From VAZQ01 sp036406655 (GTDB lineage Bacteria; Pseudomonadota; Alphaproteobacteria; Rhizobiales; Xanthobacteraceae), in contig DASXAP010000165.1 of the NCBI GenBank assembly GCA_036406655.1, forward strand, positions 1 to 64,000: DNA of 64,000 nt, given 5' to 3'. Each line of letters starts with the position of its first letter. The first letter of the stretch is position 1. The notes under the pieces were generated by a model. That model saw only the letters and a list, made by a program, of their open reading frames with translations, searched no databases and was not told where the DNA came from. The position numbers and the translations under genes were made by a program. Shown here piece by piece: positions 15,095-24,560 of the stretch.

Positions 15095-17195
15095 TGCCGA
15101 TGAGCGCAAACCACTCGTCCTCGCTGAGCACTGTGACGCCGGCCTCCCTGGCCTTGCCGAGCTTGGAGCCGGCACCCGGACCGGCGACGACATAGTCGGT
15201 CTTCTTCGACACCGATCCGGCGACCTTGGCGCCGAGCCGCTCGGCCATGGCTTTTGCCTCCTCGCGCGTCATCTGCTCGAGCGACCCGGTGAACACCACG
15301 GTCTTGCCGGCGACCGCCGTGTCCGCTGCCGACTTCTCGACGTCGAGAATCTTCACTTGCGCGACCAGCCGCTCGATCATGCCGCGGTTGTGGGCCTCGC
15401 CGAAATAGGCGGCGATGCTGTCGATGACGGTCCCGCCGATCTGGTCGAGATTGTCGAGCTCGGCGCGGGTCTCCGGGTCGCCCGCCGCGATCTTCCGGCA
15501 GGCATCATGGAACGCGCGCCAGCTCAGATAGCCGCGCGCCAAGGCGCGCGCCGTGGTCTCGCCCACGTGACGCATGCCGAGCGCGTAGATGAAGCGATCG
15601 AGCGTTATCGCCCGGCGCGCCCGGATCGCATTGAACAGGTTGCGCACCGAGACCTCGCCGAAGCCTTCCTGCCGCTCGAGCCCGATCCTGGCGTTGCGCG
15701 CCTCGAGCGTGAAGATATCAGCTGGCTCCTTGATCCAGCCTTGCTCGAAAAACAGCTCGATCTGCTTCTCTCCCAGCCCCTCGATATCGAAGGCGCGGCG
15801 GGAGACAAAATGCTTGAGGTGCTCGACCTTCTGATACGGGCAGGCGAGCTCCCCGGTGCAGCGGGCGACGGCGCCTTCCGCGCCGGCGGCGGTCTCGTCG
15901 CGGACCACGGCGCTGCGGAGCGGACAAGGGCAGTGCCGGGGGAAAGCATAAGGTTTCGCCCCTCTCGGTCGCCGCTCCAGCACCACCCCGAGCACCTGCG
16001 GGATGACGTCACCGGCGCGCTGGATGGTCACGGTGTCGCCGACCCGCACGTCGAGCCGCGCGATCTCGTCGGCGTTATGCAGGGTCGCGTTCTGCACCAC
16101 CACCCCGCCCACCGTCACCGGCTCCAGCTTGGCGACCGGCGTGAGCGCACCGGTGCGGCCGACCTGGATGTCGATCGCCTTGACGACGGTCATCGCCTTC
16201 TCCGCCGGAAACTTGTGCGCAATCGCCCAGCGCGGATTGCGGGAGACGAAACCGAGACGCTGCTGCCAATCGATCCGATCGAGCTTGTAGACGACACCAT
16301 CGATGTCGTAGTCGAGCGAGGCGCGCTGCACCTCGATCTCGCGGTGGAAGGCGAGCATGGCATCGATGGAGTCGCACAGGCGCATCAGCGGGTTGATCTT
16401 GAAACCGCGGGCGGCGAACCAGTTCACCATCCCCGACTGGGTCGGTGCAGGCATGTCGCTCATCTCGCCCCACCCATAGGCGAAGAAGCCGAGCGGCCGC
16501 GCCGCGGTGATGCTCGGATCGAGCTGGCGGAGCGAGCCCGCTGCCGAGTTGCGCGGATTGGCGAATACCTGCCGGCCTTCCGACCTTTGCCGCTCGTTGA
16601 GCTTGAGGAACGCGGATTTCGTCATGTAGACCTCGCCGCGAGCCTCGCATATGTCCGGCAGATCCTTGCCGCGCAGCTGAGCGGGGACGTCCTCGAGCGT
16701 GCGCACGTTCGCAGTGACGTCCTCGCCCTCGCTGCCGTCGCCGCGGGTGGCCGCGCGCACCAGCCGGCCGCCCTCGTAGCGCAACGAGCAGGAGAGTCCG
16801 TCGATCTTGGGCTCCGCCGTGAACACCACCTTGGCTTCCGCCGGCAGCCGCAGGAACCGGCGCACCCGATCGACGAAGTCGGTCACCTCCTGGTCGGAAA
16901 GGGCGTTGCCGAGCGACAGCATCGGCACGGCGTGACGCACCTTGGCGAATTTCTGCGAGGGCTGCGCGCCGACCCGGCGCGAGGGCGAGTCCGCGCGGAC
17001 CAAGCTCGGGAATCTCGCCTCGATCTCCTCGTTGCGGCGGCGCAGCGCATCGTATTCCGCGTCGGAAACGATCGGCGCATCCTCCTGATAGTAGCGCCGG
17101 TCGTGGGCGGCGATCTCGTCGGCCAGCCGCTGAAGCTCGGACCTGGCCTGCGCCTCGGTGAGTCGGTCGGTCGGGAGCTTGCGGACTTCGACCAT
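15057..17195 (-). CDS. ligA: NAD-dependent DNA ligase
   Basis: 712 residues from ATG 17195. The adenylation Lys is K130 in AEPKIDGLS (KxDG), preceded by the N-terminal Ia domain (DAPIVSDAEYDAL). The OB domain, a four-cysteine zinc finger (HCPCPLRS ... CTGELACPY), helix-hairpin-helix repeats and a C-terminal BRCT domain (TVVFTGSLEQMTREEAKAMAERLGAK) follow. It seals nicks in replication and repair using NAD. The C-terminal tail GRTDDRRRATDDR is encoded by a simple repeat. The ribosome site is weak. It is the last gene of the dcw-lpxC-bamD-recN-ligA block, separated from recN by 171 bp. Confidence 0.97.
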   Translation of the reverse strand: MVEVRKLPTDRLTEAQARSELQRLADEIAAHDRRYYQEDAPIVSDAEYDALRRRNEEIEARFPSLVRADSPSRRVGAQPSQKFAKVRHAVPMLSLGNALSDQEVTDFVDRVRRFLRLPAEAKVVFTAEPKIDGLSCSLRYEGGRLVRAATRGDGSEGEDVTANVRTLEDVPAQLRGKDLPDICEARGEVYMTKSAFLKLNERQRSEGRQVFANPRNSAAGSLRQLDPSITAARPLGFFAYGWGEMSDMPAPTQSGMVNWFAARGFKINPLMRLCDSIDAMLAFHREIEVQRASLDYDIDGVVYKLDRIDWQQRLGFVSRNPRWAIAHKFPAEKAMTVVKAIDIQVGRTGALTPVAKLEPVTVGGVVVQNATLHNADEIARLDVRVGDTVTIQRAGDVIPQVLGVVLERRPRGAKPYAFPRHCPCPLRSAVVRDETAAGAEGAVARCTGELACPYQKVEHLKHFVSRRAFDIEGLGEKQIELFFEQGWIKEPADIFTLEARNARIGLERQEGFGEVSVRNLFNAIRARRAITLDRFIYALGMRHVGETTARALARGYLSWRAFHDACRKIAAGDPETRAELDNLDQIGGTVIDSIAAYFGEAHNRGMIERLVAQVKILDVEKSAADTAVAGKTVVFTGSLEQMTREEAKAMAERLGAKVAGSVSKKTDYVVAGPGAGSKLGKAREAGVTVLSEDEWFALIGRTDDRRRATDDR

Positions 17196-17366
17196 GGCTT
17201 TGTTGCCGCGGCACGAGAATTGGGCCAGCAAGATCTGGCCCGCCACGCCTGCCGGCACAAGAGCCGTGCAGCGCGCACAGCCGCTGCGCTCTCTTCCCTC
17301 AGTCGGTCATCTTCCGTTGGAACAACTTATTGGAGGTGGCGCGGTGGCTACCATCTTTTTCGCTGA

Positions 17367-19031
17367 TTACCCCGCTGCCTTGATCAGCCGCTCGGCGGCC
17401 GCGCGCGCCTCCGCGGTTATCTCGGCGCCGGCGAGCATGCGCGCGATCTCCTCCCGGCGCCGGTCGGCGGCGAGCTCGACAACCCGGGTCACCGCGCGCC
17501 TGCCGCGATCGAGCATGCTCTTGGTGATGAGGTAATGGCGGTCGGCGCGCGCGGCGACCTGCGGAGCATGCGTCACCGCGATCACCTGGGCACGCCGGCC
17601 GAGCCTGGCGAGCCGCACGCCGATGGCATCGGCGACGGCACCGCCCGCCCCGGTGTCGATCTCGTCGAAAACCAGGGTCGGCGCCGAGCCGCGGTCGGCC
17701 AGCACCACCTTGAGCGCAAGCAGAAAGCGCGCGAGCTCGCCGCCGGAAGCGACCTTGACCAGCGGTCCCGGCCGGGTGCCCGGATTGGTCTGCACCCAGA
17801 ACTCGACCCGATCGGTCCCCTGCGGACCCGCCCGGCCCTCCTCGATCTCCGTGGAAAACCGAGCGCGTTCGAGCTTGAGCGGCCTGAGCTCGCCGTTCAC
17901 CGCCCCGTCCAGCGTTGCCGCCGCTTGCCGGCGCTCGAGGGACAGCGCAGCCGCTGCCTGCCGATAACGCAGCTCGGCTTCCCCGGCCTCGGCTTCGAGC
18001 TGCGCCAGCCGCTCGGCACCCGCCTCGATCAGGCCGAGCTCACCGGCGTGCCGTCTCGCCAGCGCCTCGAGGTCGTCGACCGGGACGTTGTATTTGCGGG
18101 CAGCCGCGCGCAGGGCAAACAATCGCTCCTCGATGCGCTCGAGCTCGCGCGGATCCTGCTCGGCGGCGCCGAGTGCCGCATCGAGATGCGCGCCCGCTTC
18201 GCTCAGCGCGGAAAGGGCGGCATCGAGGGCCTTCACCGTCGGCTCGATCAGGGTTGGAGCCTGCGCCACGCGCCGCTCGAGCCGGCGCAGCGCGGCCGAG
18301 AGTGCAGGCAGCGGCGACTGGGCTCCTGCCAGCGCATCATGCGCCTCGCGCAGGTCGGCGACGACCCTCTCCGCCTGCATCATGGCGGCTCGTCTTGCGG
18401 CCAACGCACTCTCCTCCGAGGGCGCGGGGGCAAGCCGGCGCAGCTCGTCGGTGGCGTGCCGGAGGAAGTCGGCCTCCCGCCGGGCATGCTCGACCTCCGC
18501 CCGGTGTGCGGTGACCTCGTTCTCGCGCGCCAACCGCTCCTGCCAAAGAGCCTCGACCTCAGCCGCCCGCTGCTCGAGACCGCCGAACGCATCGAGCAGG
18601 CGGCGGTGTGTTGCCACGTCGACCAACGCCCGCTCGTCATGCTGGCCGTGGATCTCGACCAGCGCCGTCCCCAGGGTCTTGAGCGTCTGCGCGCTCACCG
18701 GCTGATCGTTGACGAAGGCGCGGGTCCGGCCGTCGGCAAGCTGGACGCGGCGCAGGATCAGCTCGTCCTCCGCCGGGATGCCGTTGGCCGCCATCGCCGC
18801 GCGCACCGAAGCATCCGCGGGGAGCTCGAACGACGCGGTCACCTGGCCCTGCTCGGCGCCGTGCCGCACCAGCGCCGCGTCGCCACGGGCGCCGAGCGCC
18901 AGCGCGAAGGCGTCGAGCAGGATGGATTTGCCCGCCCCGGTCTCGCCAGTGAGCACCGACAGGCCCGCCGCGAAATCGAGGTCGAGCCGGTCGATCAGGA
19001 CGATGTCGCGGACCGAGAGCCGGGCCAGCAT
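17367..19031 (-). CDS. recN: DNA repair ATPase RecN
   Basis: 554 residues. An SMC-like ATPase head carries the Walker A GETGAGKS at residues 29-36 and Walker B TLVFDEIDTGAGG at about 445-457. The ABC signature is LVKVASGGELARFLLAL. Between them lie two long coiled-coil arms rich in Arg, Glu and Ala. RecN acts at double-strand breaks with RecA in the nucleoid. The ATG at 19031 lies 8 bp after the bamD stop, so the two genes are almost certainly co-transcribed. In E. coli recN is SOS-controlled; no LexA site could be judged here because the gene lacks its own upstream gap. Confidence 0.97.
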   Translation of the reverse strand: MLARLSVRDIVLIDRLDLDFAAGLSVLTGETGAGKSILLDAFALALGARGDAALVRHGAEQGQVTASFELPADASVRAAMAANGIPAEDELILRRVQLADGRTRAFVNDQPVSAQTLKTLGTALVEIHGQHDERALVDVATHRRLLDAFGGLEQRAAEVEALWQERLARENEVTAHRAEVEHARREADFLRHATDELRRLAPAPSEESALAARRAAMMQAERVVADLREAHDALAGAQSPLPALSAALRRLERRVAQAPTLIEPTVKALDAALSALSEAGAHLDAALGAAEQDPRELERIEERLFALRAAARKYNVPVDDLEALARRHAGELGLIEAGAERLAQLEAEAGEAELRYRQAAAALSLERRQAAATLDGAVNGELRPLKLERARFSTEIEEGRAGPQGTDRVEFWVQTNPGTRPGPLVKVASGGELARFLLALKVVLADRGSAPTLVFDEIDTGAGGAVADAIGVRLARLGRRAQVIAVTHAPQVAARADRHYLITKSMLDRGRRAVTRVVELAADRRREEIARMLAGAEITAEARAAAERLIKAAG

Positions 19032-19039
19032 GCCGAGCG

Positions 19040-19894
19040 CTAGCCGAGCTTGAATGCCCGGCTGATCCAGGAACCCTTGTTCTCGCTCGGCTGCAGTCCC
19101 TTCGACTGCATCAGGGCAAAGGCGTCCTTGTACCAGCGGCTTTCCGGGAAGTTGTGCCCGAGCACGGCAGCCGAGGTTTGCGCCTCGTCGACAATACCGA
19201 GCGCCATGTAGGCTTCGGTCAGCCGGAGCAGCGCCTCCTCGACGTGGCGGGTCCGCTGGTAGCGCGTCACCACGATCTTGAAGCGGTTGATCGCGCCGGT
19301 GTAGTTTCTCGAGTTAAGCAATTGACGTCCGACATCCATCTCCTTGCCGGCCAGCTGGTCGCGCGCGATCTGGACCTTGCGCTTGGCACTTTCAACGTAT
19401 TCGGAGGTCGGATACTTGCGGACGAGCTCCTCGAAAGCCTGCACCGCCTTGTCGGTGGGCTCCTGGTCGCGGGAAATTTCCGGCATCTGATCGAAATAGG
19501 AGGAAGCGATCAGGAACTGCGCATACGCGGCGTCGGGACTTCCCGGATGCAGCGTGACATAGCGCCGTGACGCCTGGATGCAGTCATTGTACGAGCCTGC
19601 CTGGTAGTGGGCAAAGGCGGTCATGATCAGCGCCTTGCGCGCCCAGTCGGAATAGGGATGCTGGCGATCGACCTCCTCGAACTTCTTGGCTGCATCCTTG
19701 TAGGACTTCTTGACGTTCAGCAGGTAAAGGCCCTCGTTGTAGAGCTTGTCCGCCGGCTGGTCGGGAACGATGGGATCCTTGTCGAACAGGTTGCTGCAGC
19801 CGCCGATCAGGATGAGCGCCAGCAGCGGCACGAGACGCGCGAGCGCACGCGCGCTGCGCCCGATCTTGCTGGTCGTCGCCGAGCACCAGATCAT
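19040..19894 (-). CDS. bamD: Outer-membrane assembly lipoprotein BamD
   Basis: 284 residues from ATG 19894. The lipoprotein signal ALARLVPLLALILIGGC places the lipidated cysteine at residue 33, so the protein is anchored to the inner leaflet of the outer membrane. TPR-type repeats follow (KSYKDAAKKFEEVDRQHPYS, AGSYNDCIQASRRYVTLHPG, KAVQAFEELVRKYPTSEYV), as expected for the essential BamA partner (older name ComL). A TTG 13 codons upstream (19933) is possible but lies outside the signal peptide. It lies between lpxC and recN, as is usual in Rhizobiales. Confidence 0.95.
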   Translation of the reverse strand: MIWCSATTSKIGRSARALARLVPLLALILIGGCSNLFDKDPIVPDQPADKLYNEGLYLLNVKKSYKDAAKKFEEVDRQHPYSDWARKALIMTAFAHYQAGSYNDCIQASRRYVTLHPGSPDAAYAQFLIASSYFDQMPEISRDQEPTDKAVQAFEELVRKYPTSEYVESAKRKVQIARDQLAGKEMDVGRQLLNSRNYTGAINRFKIVVTRYQRTRHVEEALLRLTEAYMALGIVDEAQTSAAVLGHNFPESRWYKDAFALMQSKGLQPSENKGSWISRAFKLG

Positions 19895-20045
19895 GGGTTG
19901 GATGAGGATCCCCTCCCCCGACGCGAGGTTCAATCCGCTGCCGCGCTAACCGGCTGTTGCCTCTTAACCCACTGCGCAAGTTAGGAAATAGGCCGACATT
20001 CCGCCCGGAATGTGGCAGCGCAATCGGCCCCGGCTGCGGCGGACG

Positions 20046-20990
20046 TCAGGAAATCTCGGGGCCGAACGCAGCCGCGACCCGGCCCACCCGCTCGGCATGA
20101 GCGCGCAGGCGCGGTCCCTCGCTGTCGACCCAGGCCCAGGCGCGGGTATCCGACATCAGCGCACAGAGCACGGCATAGTTGAGCTTGTGGCCGCCGCGCA
20201 CCGAGCGGTAGGTGGCAAGCAACGGTCCACCGGCCAGCGCGAGGTCTCCGACTGCGTCGAGCACCTTGTGGCGGACGAACTCGTCGGGGAAACGGGCACC
20301 TTCCGGGTTGAGGATGCGGCTCTCGCTCACCACCAGCGTGTTTTCCAGCGAGGCGCCGAGCGCGTAGCCGGAATTCCACAAGCTCGTCGCATCGCGCATG
20401 AAACCAAAGGTGCGAGCGCGGGCGATCTCGCGCCGGAAGCTCTCCGGCTTGACGTTGAGCGACAGGCATTGGCGACCGATGAGCTCATGATCGAACTCGA
20501 CCTCGGCCTCGATCCGGAAGCCCCACGGGTTGGGCCAGATCTCGCCGAAAGCATCCCCCATGGCGACGCGGACGGGCTTGAGCACCTTGATGTAGCGGCG
20601 CGGCTCGTTGAGTCTCACGATGCCCACGGCGTCGATCGCCGCAACGAATGGTGCGGCGCTGCCATCCATTATCGGCGCTTCGGGGCCGTCGATCTCGACC
20701 AGAGCATTATCGACGCCGAGTCCCGAGAGTGCAGCCAGGACGTGCTCGGCGGTCGAAATCAGTGGTCCCGATGCGTCTCCCAGAACCGTAGCGAATTCGG
20801 TCGCCGTCACCGCGCTCATGTCGGCTATGATTTCCCGGCTGCTGCCGCCCGGAATGCCGGTTCGGATGAAGCGCAGGCCGGTGTCGGCGTCGGCGGGGTA
20901 TATCGTCAGCGCTACCGGCAACCCGGAATGGACGCCCACGCCCAGCAACGTGGCGTGGTCGCGCAACGTGGTCTGCCTGGCGACTTTCAT
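20046..20990 (-). CDS. lpxC: UDP-3-O-acyl-N-acetylglucosamine deacetylase
   Basis: 314 residues from ATG 20990; a longer in-frame reading up to 21182 is arginine-rich and unlikely. Zinc ligands are H83 (STAEHVLAAL), H241 and D245 (RHKVLDAVGD), and the catalytic His is H268 (RGGHKLNY). It carries out the committed step of lipid A synthesis in the cytoplasm. In many proteobacteria LpxC is degraded by FtsH, so protein level is the main control; the C-terminus here ends AAAFGPEIS. It is separated from ftsZ by 431 bp and from bamD by 151 bp, and probably has its own promoter. Confidence 0.97.
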   Translation of the reverse strand: MKVARQTTLRDHATLLGVGVHSGLPVALTIYPADADTGLRFIRTGIPGGSSREIIADMSAVTATEFATVLGDASGPLISTAEHVLAALSGLGVDNALVEIDGPEAPIMDGSAAPFVAAIDAVGIVRLNEPRRYIKVLKPVRVAMGDAFGEIWPNPWGFRIEAEVEFDHELIGRQCLSLNVKPESFRREIARARTFGFMRDATSLWNSGYALGASLENTLVVSESRILNPEGARFPDEFVRHKVLDAVGDLALAGGPLLATYRSVRGGHKLNYAVLCALMSDTRAWAWVDSEGPRLRAHAERVGRVAAAFGPEIS

Positions 20991-21421
20991 CCCAACCCGC
21001 CCCGCCTCCCGGCCGCCGCTTGTCAGGCGGCGCGCGGTGGAATCCTGCGGGCGACGACACGTCGCAGTCCTGCCATCGGTAAGGCTGATACTCGGCCCGC
21101 GGGCAAGAATCTGGCCGCGCTGTCCCCCCGAACGAAAACCCCTTTGACCCGGGCAGGTTAGCACGGCTGCTGGGAAGGCCAATTCACGCTTTCTTACCGA
21201 GTGTTACCGTCCTCCTGCCGCAATCGAAGGCGGCGCTGCGGCAACCCCATGCCTGCTGGATGGACGCAAGTCTGGCTCGCGCAGGAGCGACGGCCCGAGC
21301 GGCCTGTCCTTGGCCCAAATGCTCGGTTTCATTCAGGTGCGAGGCTGGGTAGCCGCCGGCGGGGCGGCTAGCGCTGCCATGTCAACCCGCCCCTGGCATT
21401 GCTCGGCGCTGGACGGAGACC
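20991..21421. other. Intergenic region between ftsZ and lpxC
   Basis: No gene seen on either strand. On the minus strand a weak promoter-like pair TTGGCC - 16 bp - TAACCT with an extended TGC before the -10 lies at 21155-21182 and could drive lpxC. Next to the ftsZ end, an 8-bp perfect hairpin TAGCCGCC / GGCGGCTA (21350-21370, 5-nt loop) may slow or stop transcription from ftsZ, but it has no U-tract. Confidence 0.4.
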
Positions 21422-23161
21422 TCAGTTCGCCTGCCGGCGGAGAAAAGCGGGGATATCGAGTTGATCCTCCTCCACAGAGTTATGCACAGGAGCCTGCCGT
21501 CCGTGCGGGTCGAGCGCCTGGTGGGCCGGCCGCTTGGCGTATTCCGATACCGGATCAGGGCCGCGCGGCGAGGTCGGCGGAGCCGACCGCGGCGTGGGGG
21601 CGGCACGTTCCGCGGGTCGCGGCGGGGGCCGAACCGGCCGGACATTTGCAGACAGCGCCTCCGGATCGTCCTCCTCGCGGCGTCCAAGGCCAACCGCGGC
21701 AAGTCGCCGGAGCAGGCCCATCTTCCGCTTTTCCGGATGCTCGGCGTCCGGCTCCTCGCCCCGCTGTGCGCGCAGCTCGGCCTGCGCCGGGCGAGGCAGC
21801 TCGTCCATTCGCGGCATGCGCGGCGGCCGGCCGCCCGTGCGCTCGGGCGCAGGAGGGATGAAGGCGCGGGGGACCGGTACGTGCTCCGATGCCGGTGCGA
21901 CCTGCTCGGGAAAGAGCGAGGGCTTCGGCGGGATCGGCCGGATGGTGACATCCTCGACCATGGGCAGCACCGCCGCCGCCACCGCGGCTTTGGCCGCGTT
22001 CTCGATAGCCTCGGGCATCGACTGTGGCGGAATCGGCGGGGCCACCGGCGTTGCGAGCGGAGCCGGGCGCGGCTCGCTGCGTTCCGGCCGCTCGCCGGTG
22101 CCCCGCTGCTGCTCCCCGCGTGCCTGATCGGCGCGCAGCTTCTGCGTCAGCTCGGCAATCCGCGACTCCGGCGCCGACATGGGCCGCGACAATGCAGCCT
22201 GATCGATGCCGGTCGCAACCACCGAGACCCGGATGATGCCTTCGAGACTCTCGTCGAAGGTCGCGCCGACGATGATATTGGCCTCCTGGTCGACCTCCTC
22301 GCGGATGCGCGTGGCAGCTTCGTCGACCTCGTAGAGGGTGAGGTCCTTGCCCCCGGTGATCGAGATCAGGAGGCCCTTGGCACCCTTCATCGAGGCATCG
22401 TCGATCAGCGGGTTGGAGATCGCCGCCTCGGCCGCGGACAGGGCCCGTTTCTCGCCCGAGGCCTCGCCGGTGCCCATCATCGCCTTGCCCATCTCGCGCA
22501 TCACCGCCCGCACGTCGGCGAAGTCGAGATTGATCAGCCCCTCCTTGACCATGAGGTCGGTGATGCACGCCACGCCCGAATAGAGCACCTGGTCGGCCAT
22601 CGCGAAGGCATCGGCAAAGGTCGTCTTCTCATTGGCGACCCGAAACAGATTCTGGTTGGGAATGATGAGCAGGGTGTCCACGACCTTATGCAGCTCGCTG
22701 ATCCCCGCTTCGGCGACGCGCATCCGCCGCACGCCCTCGAAATGGAACGGCTTGGTGACCACCCCGACCGTGAGGATACCCACCTCCTTCGCGCAGCGCG
22801 CCACGACCGGCGCAGCGCCGGTGCCGGTGCCGCCGCCCATGCCGGCGGTCACGAACACCATGTGCGCGCCCTGGAGATGATCCCGAATCTCGTCGATCAC
22901 CTCCTCGGCAGCGGCCCGCCCGACCTCCGGCTGGGAGCCCGCGCCGAGGCCTTCGGTGACCTGCACGCCCATCTGGATGATGCGCTCGGCCTTCGACATC
23001 GTCAGCGCCTGGGCGTCGGTATTGGCGACGACGAAATCGACGCCCTGCAGCCCGCTCGCGATCATGTTGTTGACGGCGTTGCCGCCGGCGCCGCCCGTCC
23101 CGAACACGGTGATCCGCGGCTTCAGCTCGCGAATGTCGGGGATCTTCAGATTGATGCTCAT
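21422..23161 (-). CDS. ftsZ: Cell division GTPase FtsZ
   Basis: 579 residues from ATG 23161, preceded by AGAGG. The tubulin signature GGGTGTGA is at 109-116; the T7 loop NLDFADVRAVM lies near residue 210. The globular core ends around 320. It is followed by a long, Pro/Ala/Arg-rich disordered linker of about 245 residues and the conserved C-terminal peptide DQLDIPAFLRRQAN that binds FtsA and other partners. Long linkers are usual for alphaproteobacteria. It polymerises into the Z ring at the future division site. It is separated from ftsA by 79 bp. Confidence 0.98.
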   Translation of the reverse strand: MSINLKIPDIRELKPRITVFGTGGAGGNAVNNMIASGLQGVDFVVANTDAQALTMSKAERIIQMGVQVTEGLGAGSQPEVGRAAAEEVIDEIRDHLQGAHMVFVTAGMGGGTGTGAAPVVARCAKEVGILTVGVVTKPFHFEGVRRMRVAEAGISELHKVVDTLLIIPNQNLFRVANEKTTFADAFAMADQVLYSGVACITDLMVKEGLINLDFADVRAVMREMGKAMMGTGEASGEKRALSAAEAAISNPLIDDASMKGAKGLLISITGGKDLTLYEVDEAATRIREEVDQEANIIVGATFDESLEGIIRVSVVATGIDQAALSRPMSAPESRIAELTQKLRADQARGEQQRGTGERPERSEPRPAPLATPVAPPIPPQSMPEAIENAAKAAVAAAVLPMVEDVTIRPIPPKPSLFPEQVAPASEHVPVPRAFIPPAPERTGGRPPRMPRMDELPRPAQAELRAQRGEEPDAEHPEKRKMGLLRRLAAVGLGRREEDDPEALSANVRPVRPPPRPAERAAPTPRSAPPTSPRGPDPVSEYAKRPAHQALDPHGRQAPVHNSVEEDQLDIPAFLRRQAN

Positions 23162-23240
23162 GTTTGCCTCTTCATACGCGGAAGTCACCGCCGGGTCCGG
23201 CCGGTCCGCCACCCGGCCGATGGACTGTCATGACGAGTCG

Positions 23241-24560
23241 TCAAAAGCTCTCGCGTAGCCATCGTCCGACCCGCGCGATATAGCCGCCGCCTGTCGTGGT
23301 GTGCCGCGTTCGCCGCGGTTCGAAATGCTCGAGATGCGCCGCCTGCGGATAGACCAGCAGTCCCGTCGCCACGGCGAAAGCCGGCCCCTTCGCTTCGTCC
23401 GGCAGCCCGGAAATGGCCAGCGGCCGGCCGATGCGCACCGGCCGGCCCAAGATTTGCGCGGCCAAGCCGGAGAGTCCCGTCAGCTGGCAGGCGCCGCCGG
23501 TCAGCACTACCCGCCCGCGCGGCTCGGTCGCGAAGGGCGAGGCTGCGAGCCGGTCGCGCACCATCTCCAGAATCTCCTCGACCCGCGGCCTGATGATGCG
23601 GACGAGGTTGGCGCGGGAGACGAACTGCGGCGCCTCGCGCTCGTCGTTGTCGAACGACGGTACCGCTATCATGTCACGCTCGTCGGAAGCGCCGGCCAGC
23701 ACGCTGCCATGGAGGGTCTTGATGCGCTCGGCGTCGGCCAGACGGGCATTGAGACCGCGCGCGAGATCCATCGTGACGTGCCCCCCGCCGAGCGCAAAAC
23801 CGTCGGCATGCACGAAACCGCCGCCGGCGAAGACCCCGATCGTGGTGGTGCCTGCGCCCATGTCGACCACTGCGGCCCCGAGCTCGGCTTCGTCGTCGAC
23901 GAGGGTGGAGAGCCCGGCCATGTACGGGCTCGTCACCATCGTCTCGACCTTCAGATGACAGCGCTCGATCGCCAGCATAAGATTGCGCGCGACCGAAATG
24001 TCGGTGGTGACGACGTGCATGTCGATGCCGAAGCGGCGGCCCAGCATTCCACGCGGATCGCGCACGCCGGTCGCGCCGTCGATCACGAAGCCGACCGGCA
24101 GCGAATGCAGCACGGCGCGACCCTCGCGCGCGGAGTGGCGGCTGCCGGCCGCCAGCACGCGGGCGATGTCGCGCTCGCCGATTGCCGAGCCCGCGACCTC
24201 CACCGACGCGGAGATGTGCTCGCTCGCGGGGCGGCCGGCAGACACCGCTACCAGCACCGCGTCGAGCTGGAGCCTGGCGGATCGCTCCGCGAGGTCGAGG
24301 CACTGCCGCAGCGCGGCCTCGGCCCCGGCGAGGTCCACCACGGCCCCGGCTTTCATGCCGCGGGCGAACGTGTGGCCGAATCCGATCAGCTCGATGGAAT
24401 GGCTGCGCCGGCGCGGGGCGTCCTGCGACGGCCGCGGCTTGAGGCGGCCGATCAGGCAGGCGAGCTTGCCGGTTCCCACATCCAGCACGGCGACCAGCAT
24501 CGACCGGTTATGCGCCAGCGGCTTCATCTTGGGGGTGAGGCCGAACGGAAGGACGGTCAT
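23241..24560 (-). CDS. ftsA: Cell division protein FtsA
   Basis: 439 residues from ATG 24560, which overlaps the ftsQ stop (ATGA). The actin-fold phosphate loop VAVLDVGTGKLACLIG lies near residues 23-38. A second loop AAVVDMGAGTTTIGVF, the adenosine segment VVLTGGACQLTGLSGLA and the amphipathic C-terminal helix IARVGRWLRESF follow; the last tethers FtsA to the membrane. FtsA anchors FtsZ filaments and recruits later division proteins. In-frame sequence upstream of 24560 is a shadow of ftsQ. It is translationally coupled to ftsQ. Confidence 0.97.
   Translation of the reverse strand: MTVLPFGLTPKMKPLAHNRSMLVAVLDVGTGKLACLIGRLKPRPSQDAPRRRSHSIELIGFGHTFARGMKAGAVVDLAGAEAALRQCLDLAERSARLQLDAVLVAVSAGRPASEHISASVEVAGSAIGERDIARVLAAGSRHSAREGRAVLHSLPVGFVIDGATGVRDPRGMLGRRFGIDMHVVTTDISVARNLMLAIERCHLKVETMVTSPYMAGLSTLVDDEAELGAAVVDMGAGTTTIGVFAGGGFVHADGFALGGGHVTMDLARGLNARLADAERIKTLHGSVLAGASDERDMIAVPSFDNDEREAPQFVSRANLVRIIRPRVEEILEMVRDRLAASPFATEPRGRVVLTGGACQLTGLSGLAAQILGRPVRIGRPLAISGLPDEAKGPAFAVATGLLVYPQAAHLEHFEPRRTRHTTTGGGYIARVGRWLRESF

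Noticed and set aside
14943..17366. 807-codon plus-strand open frame opposite ligA
   Set aside because: A GC-rich shadow of ligA; no domain can be recognised and ligA itself is unambiguous.
21461..23233. 590-codon plus-strand open frame opposite ftsZ
   Set aside because: Shadow of ftsZ with typical His/Arg/Asp-rich antisense composition.
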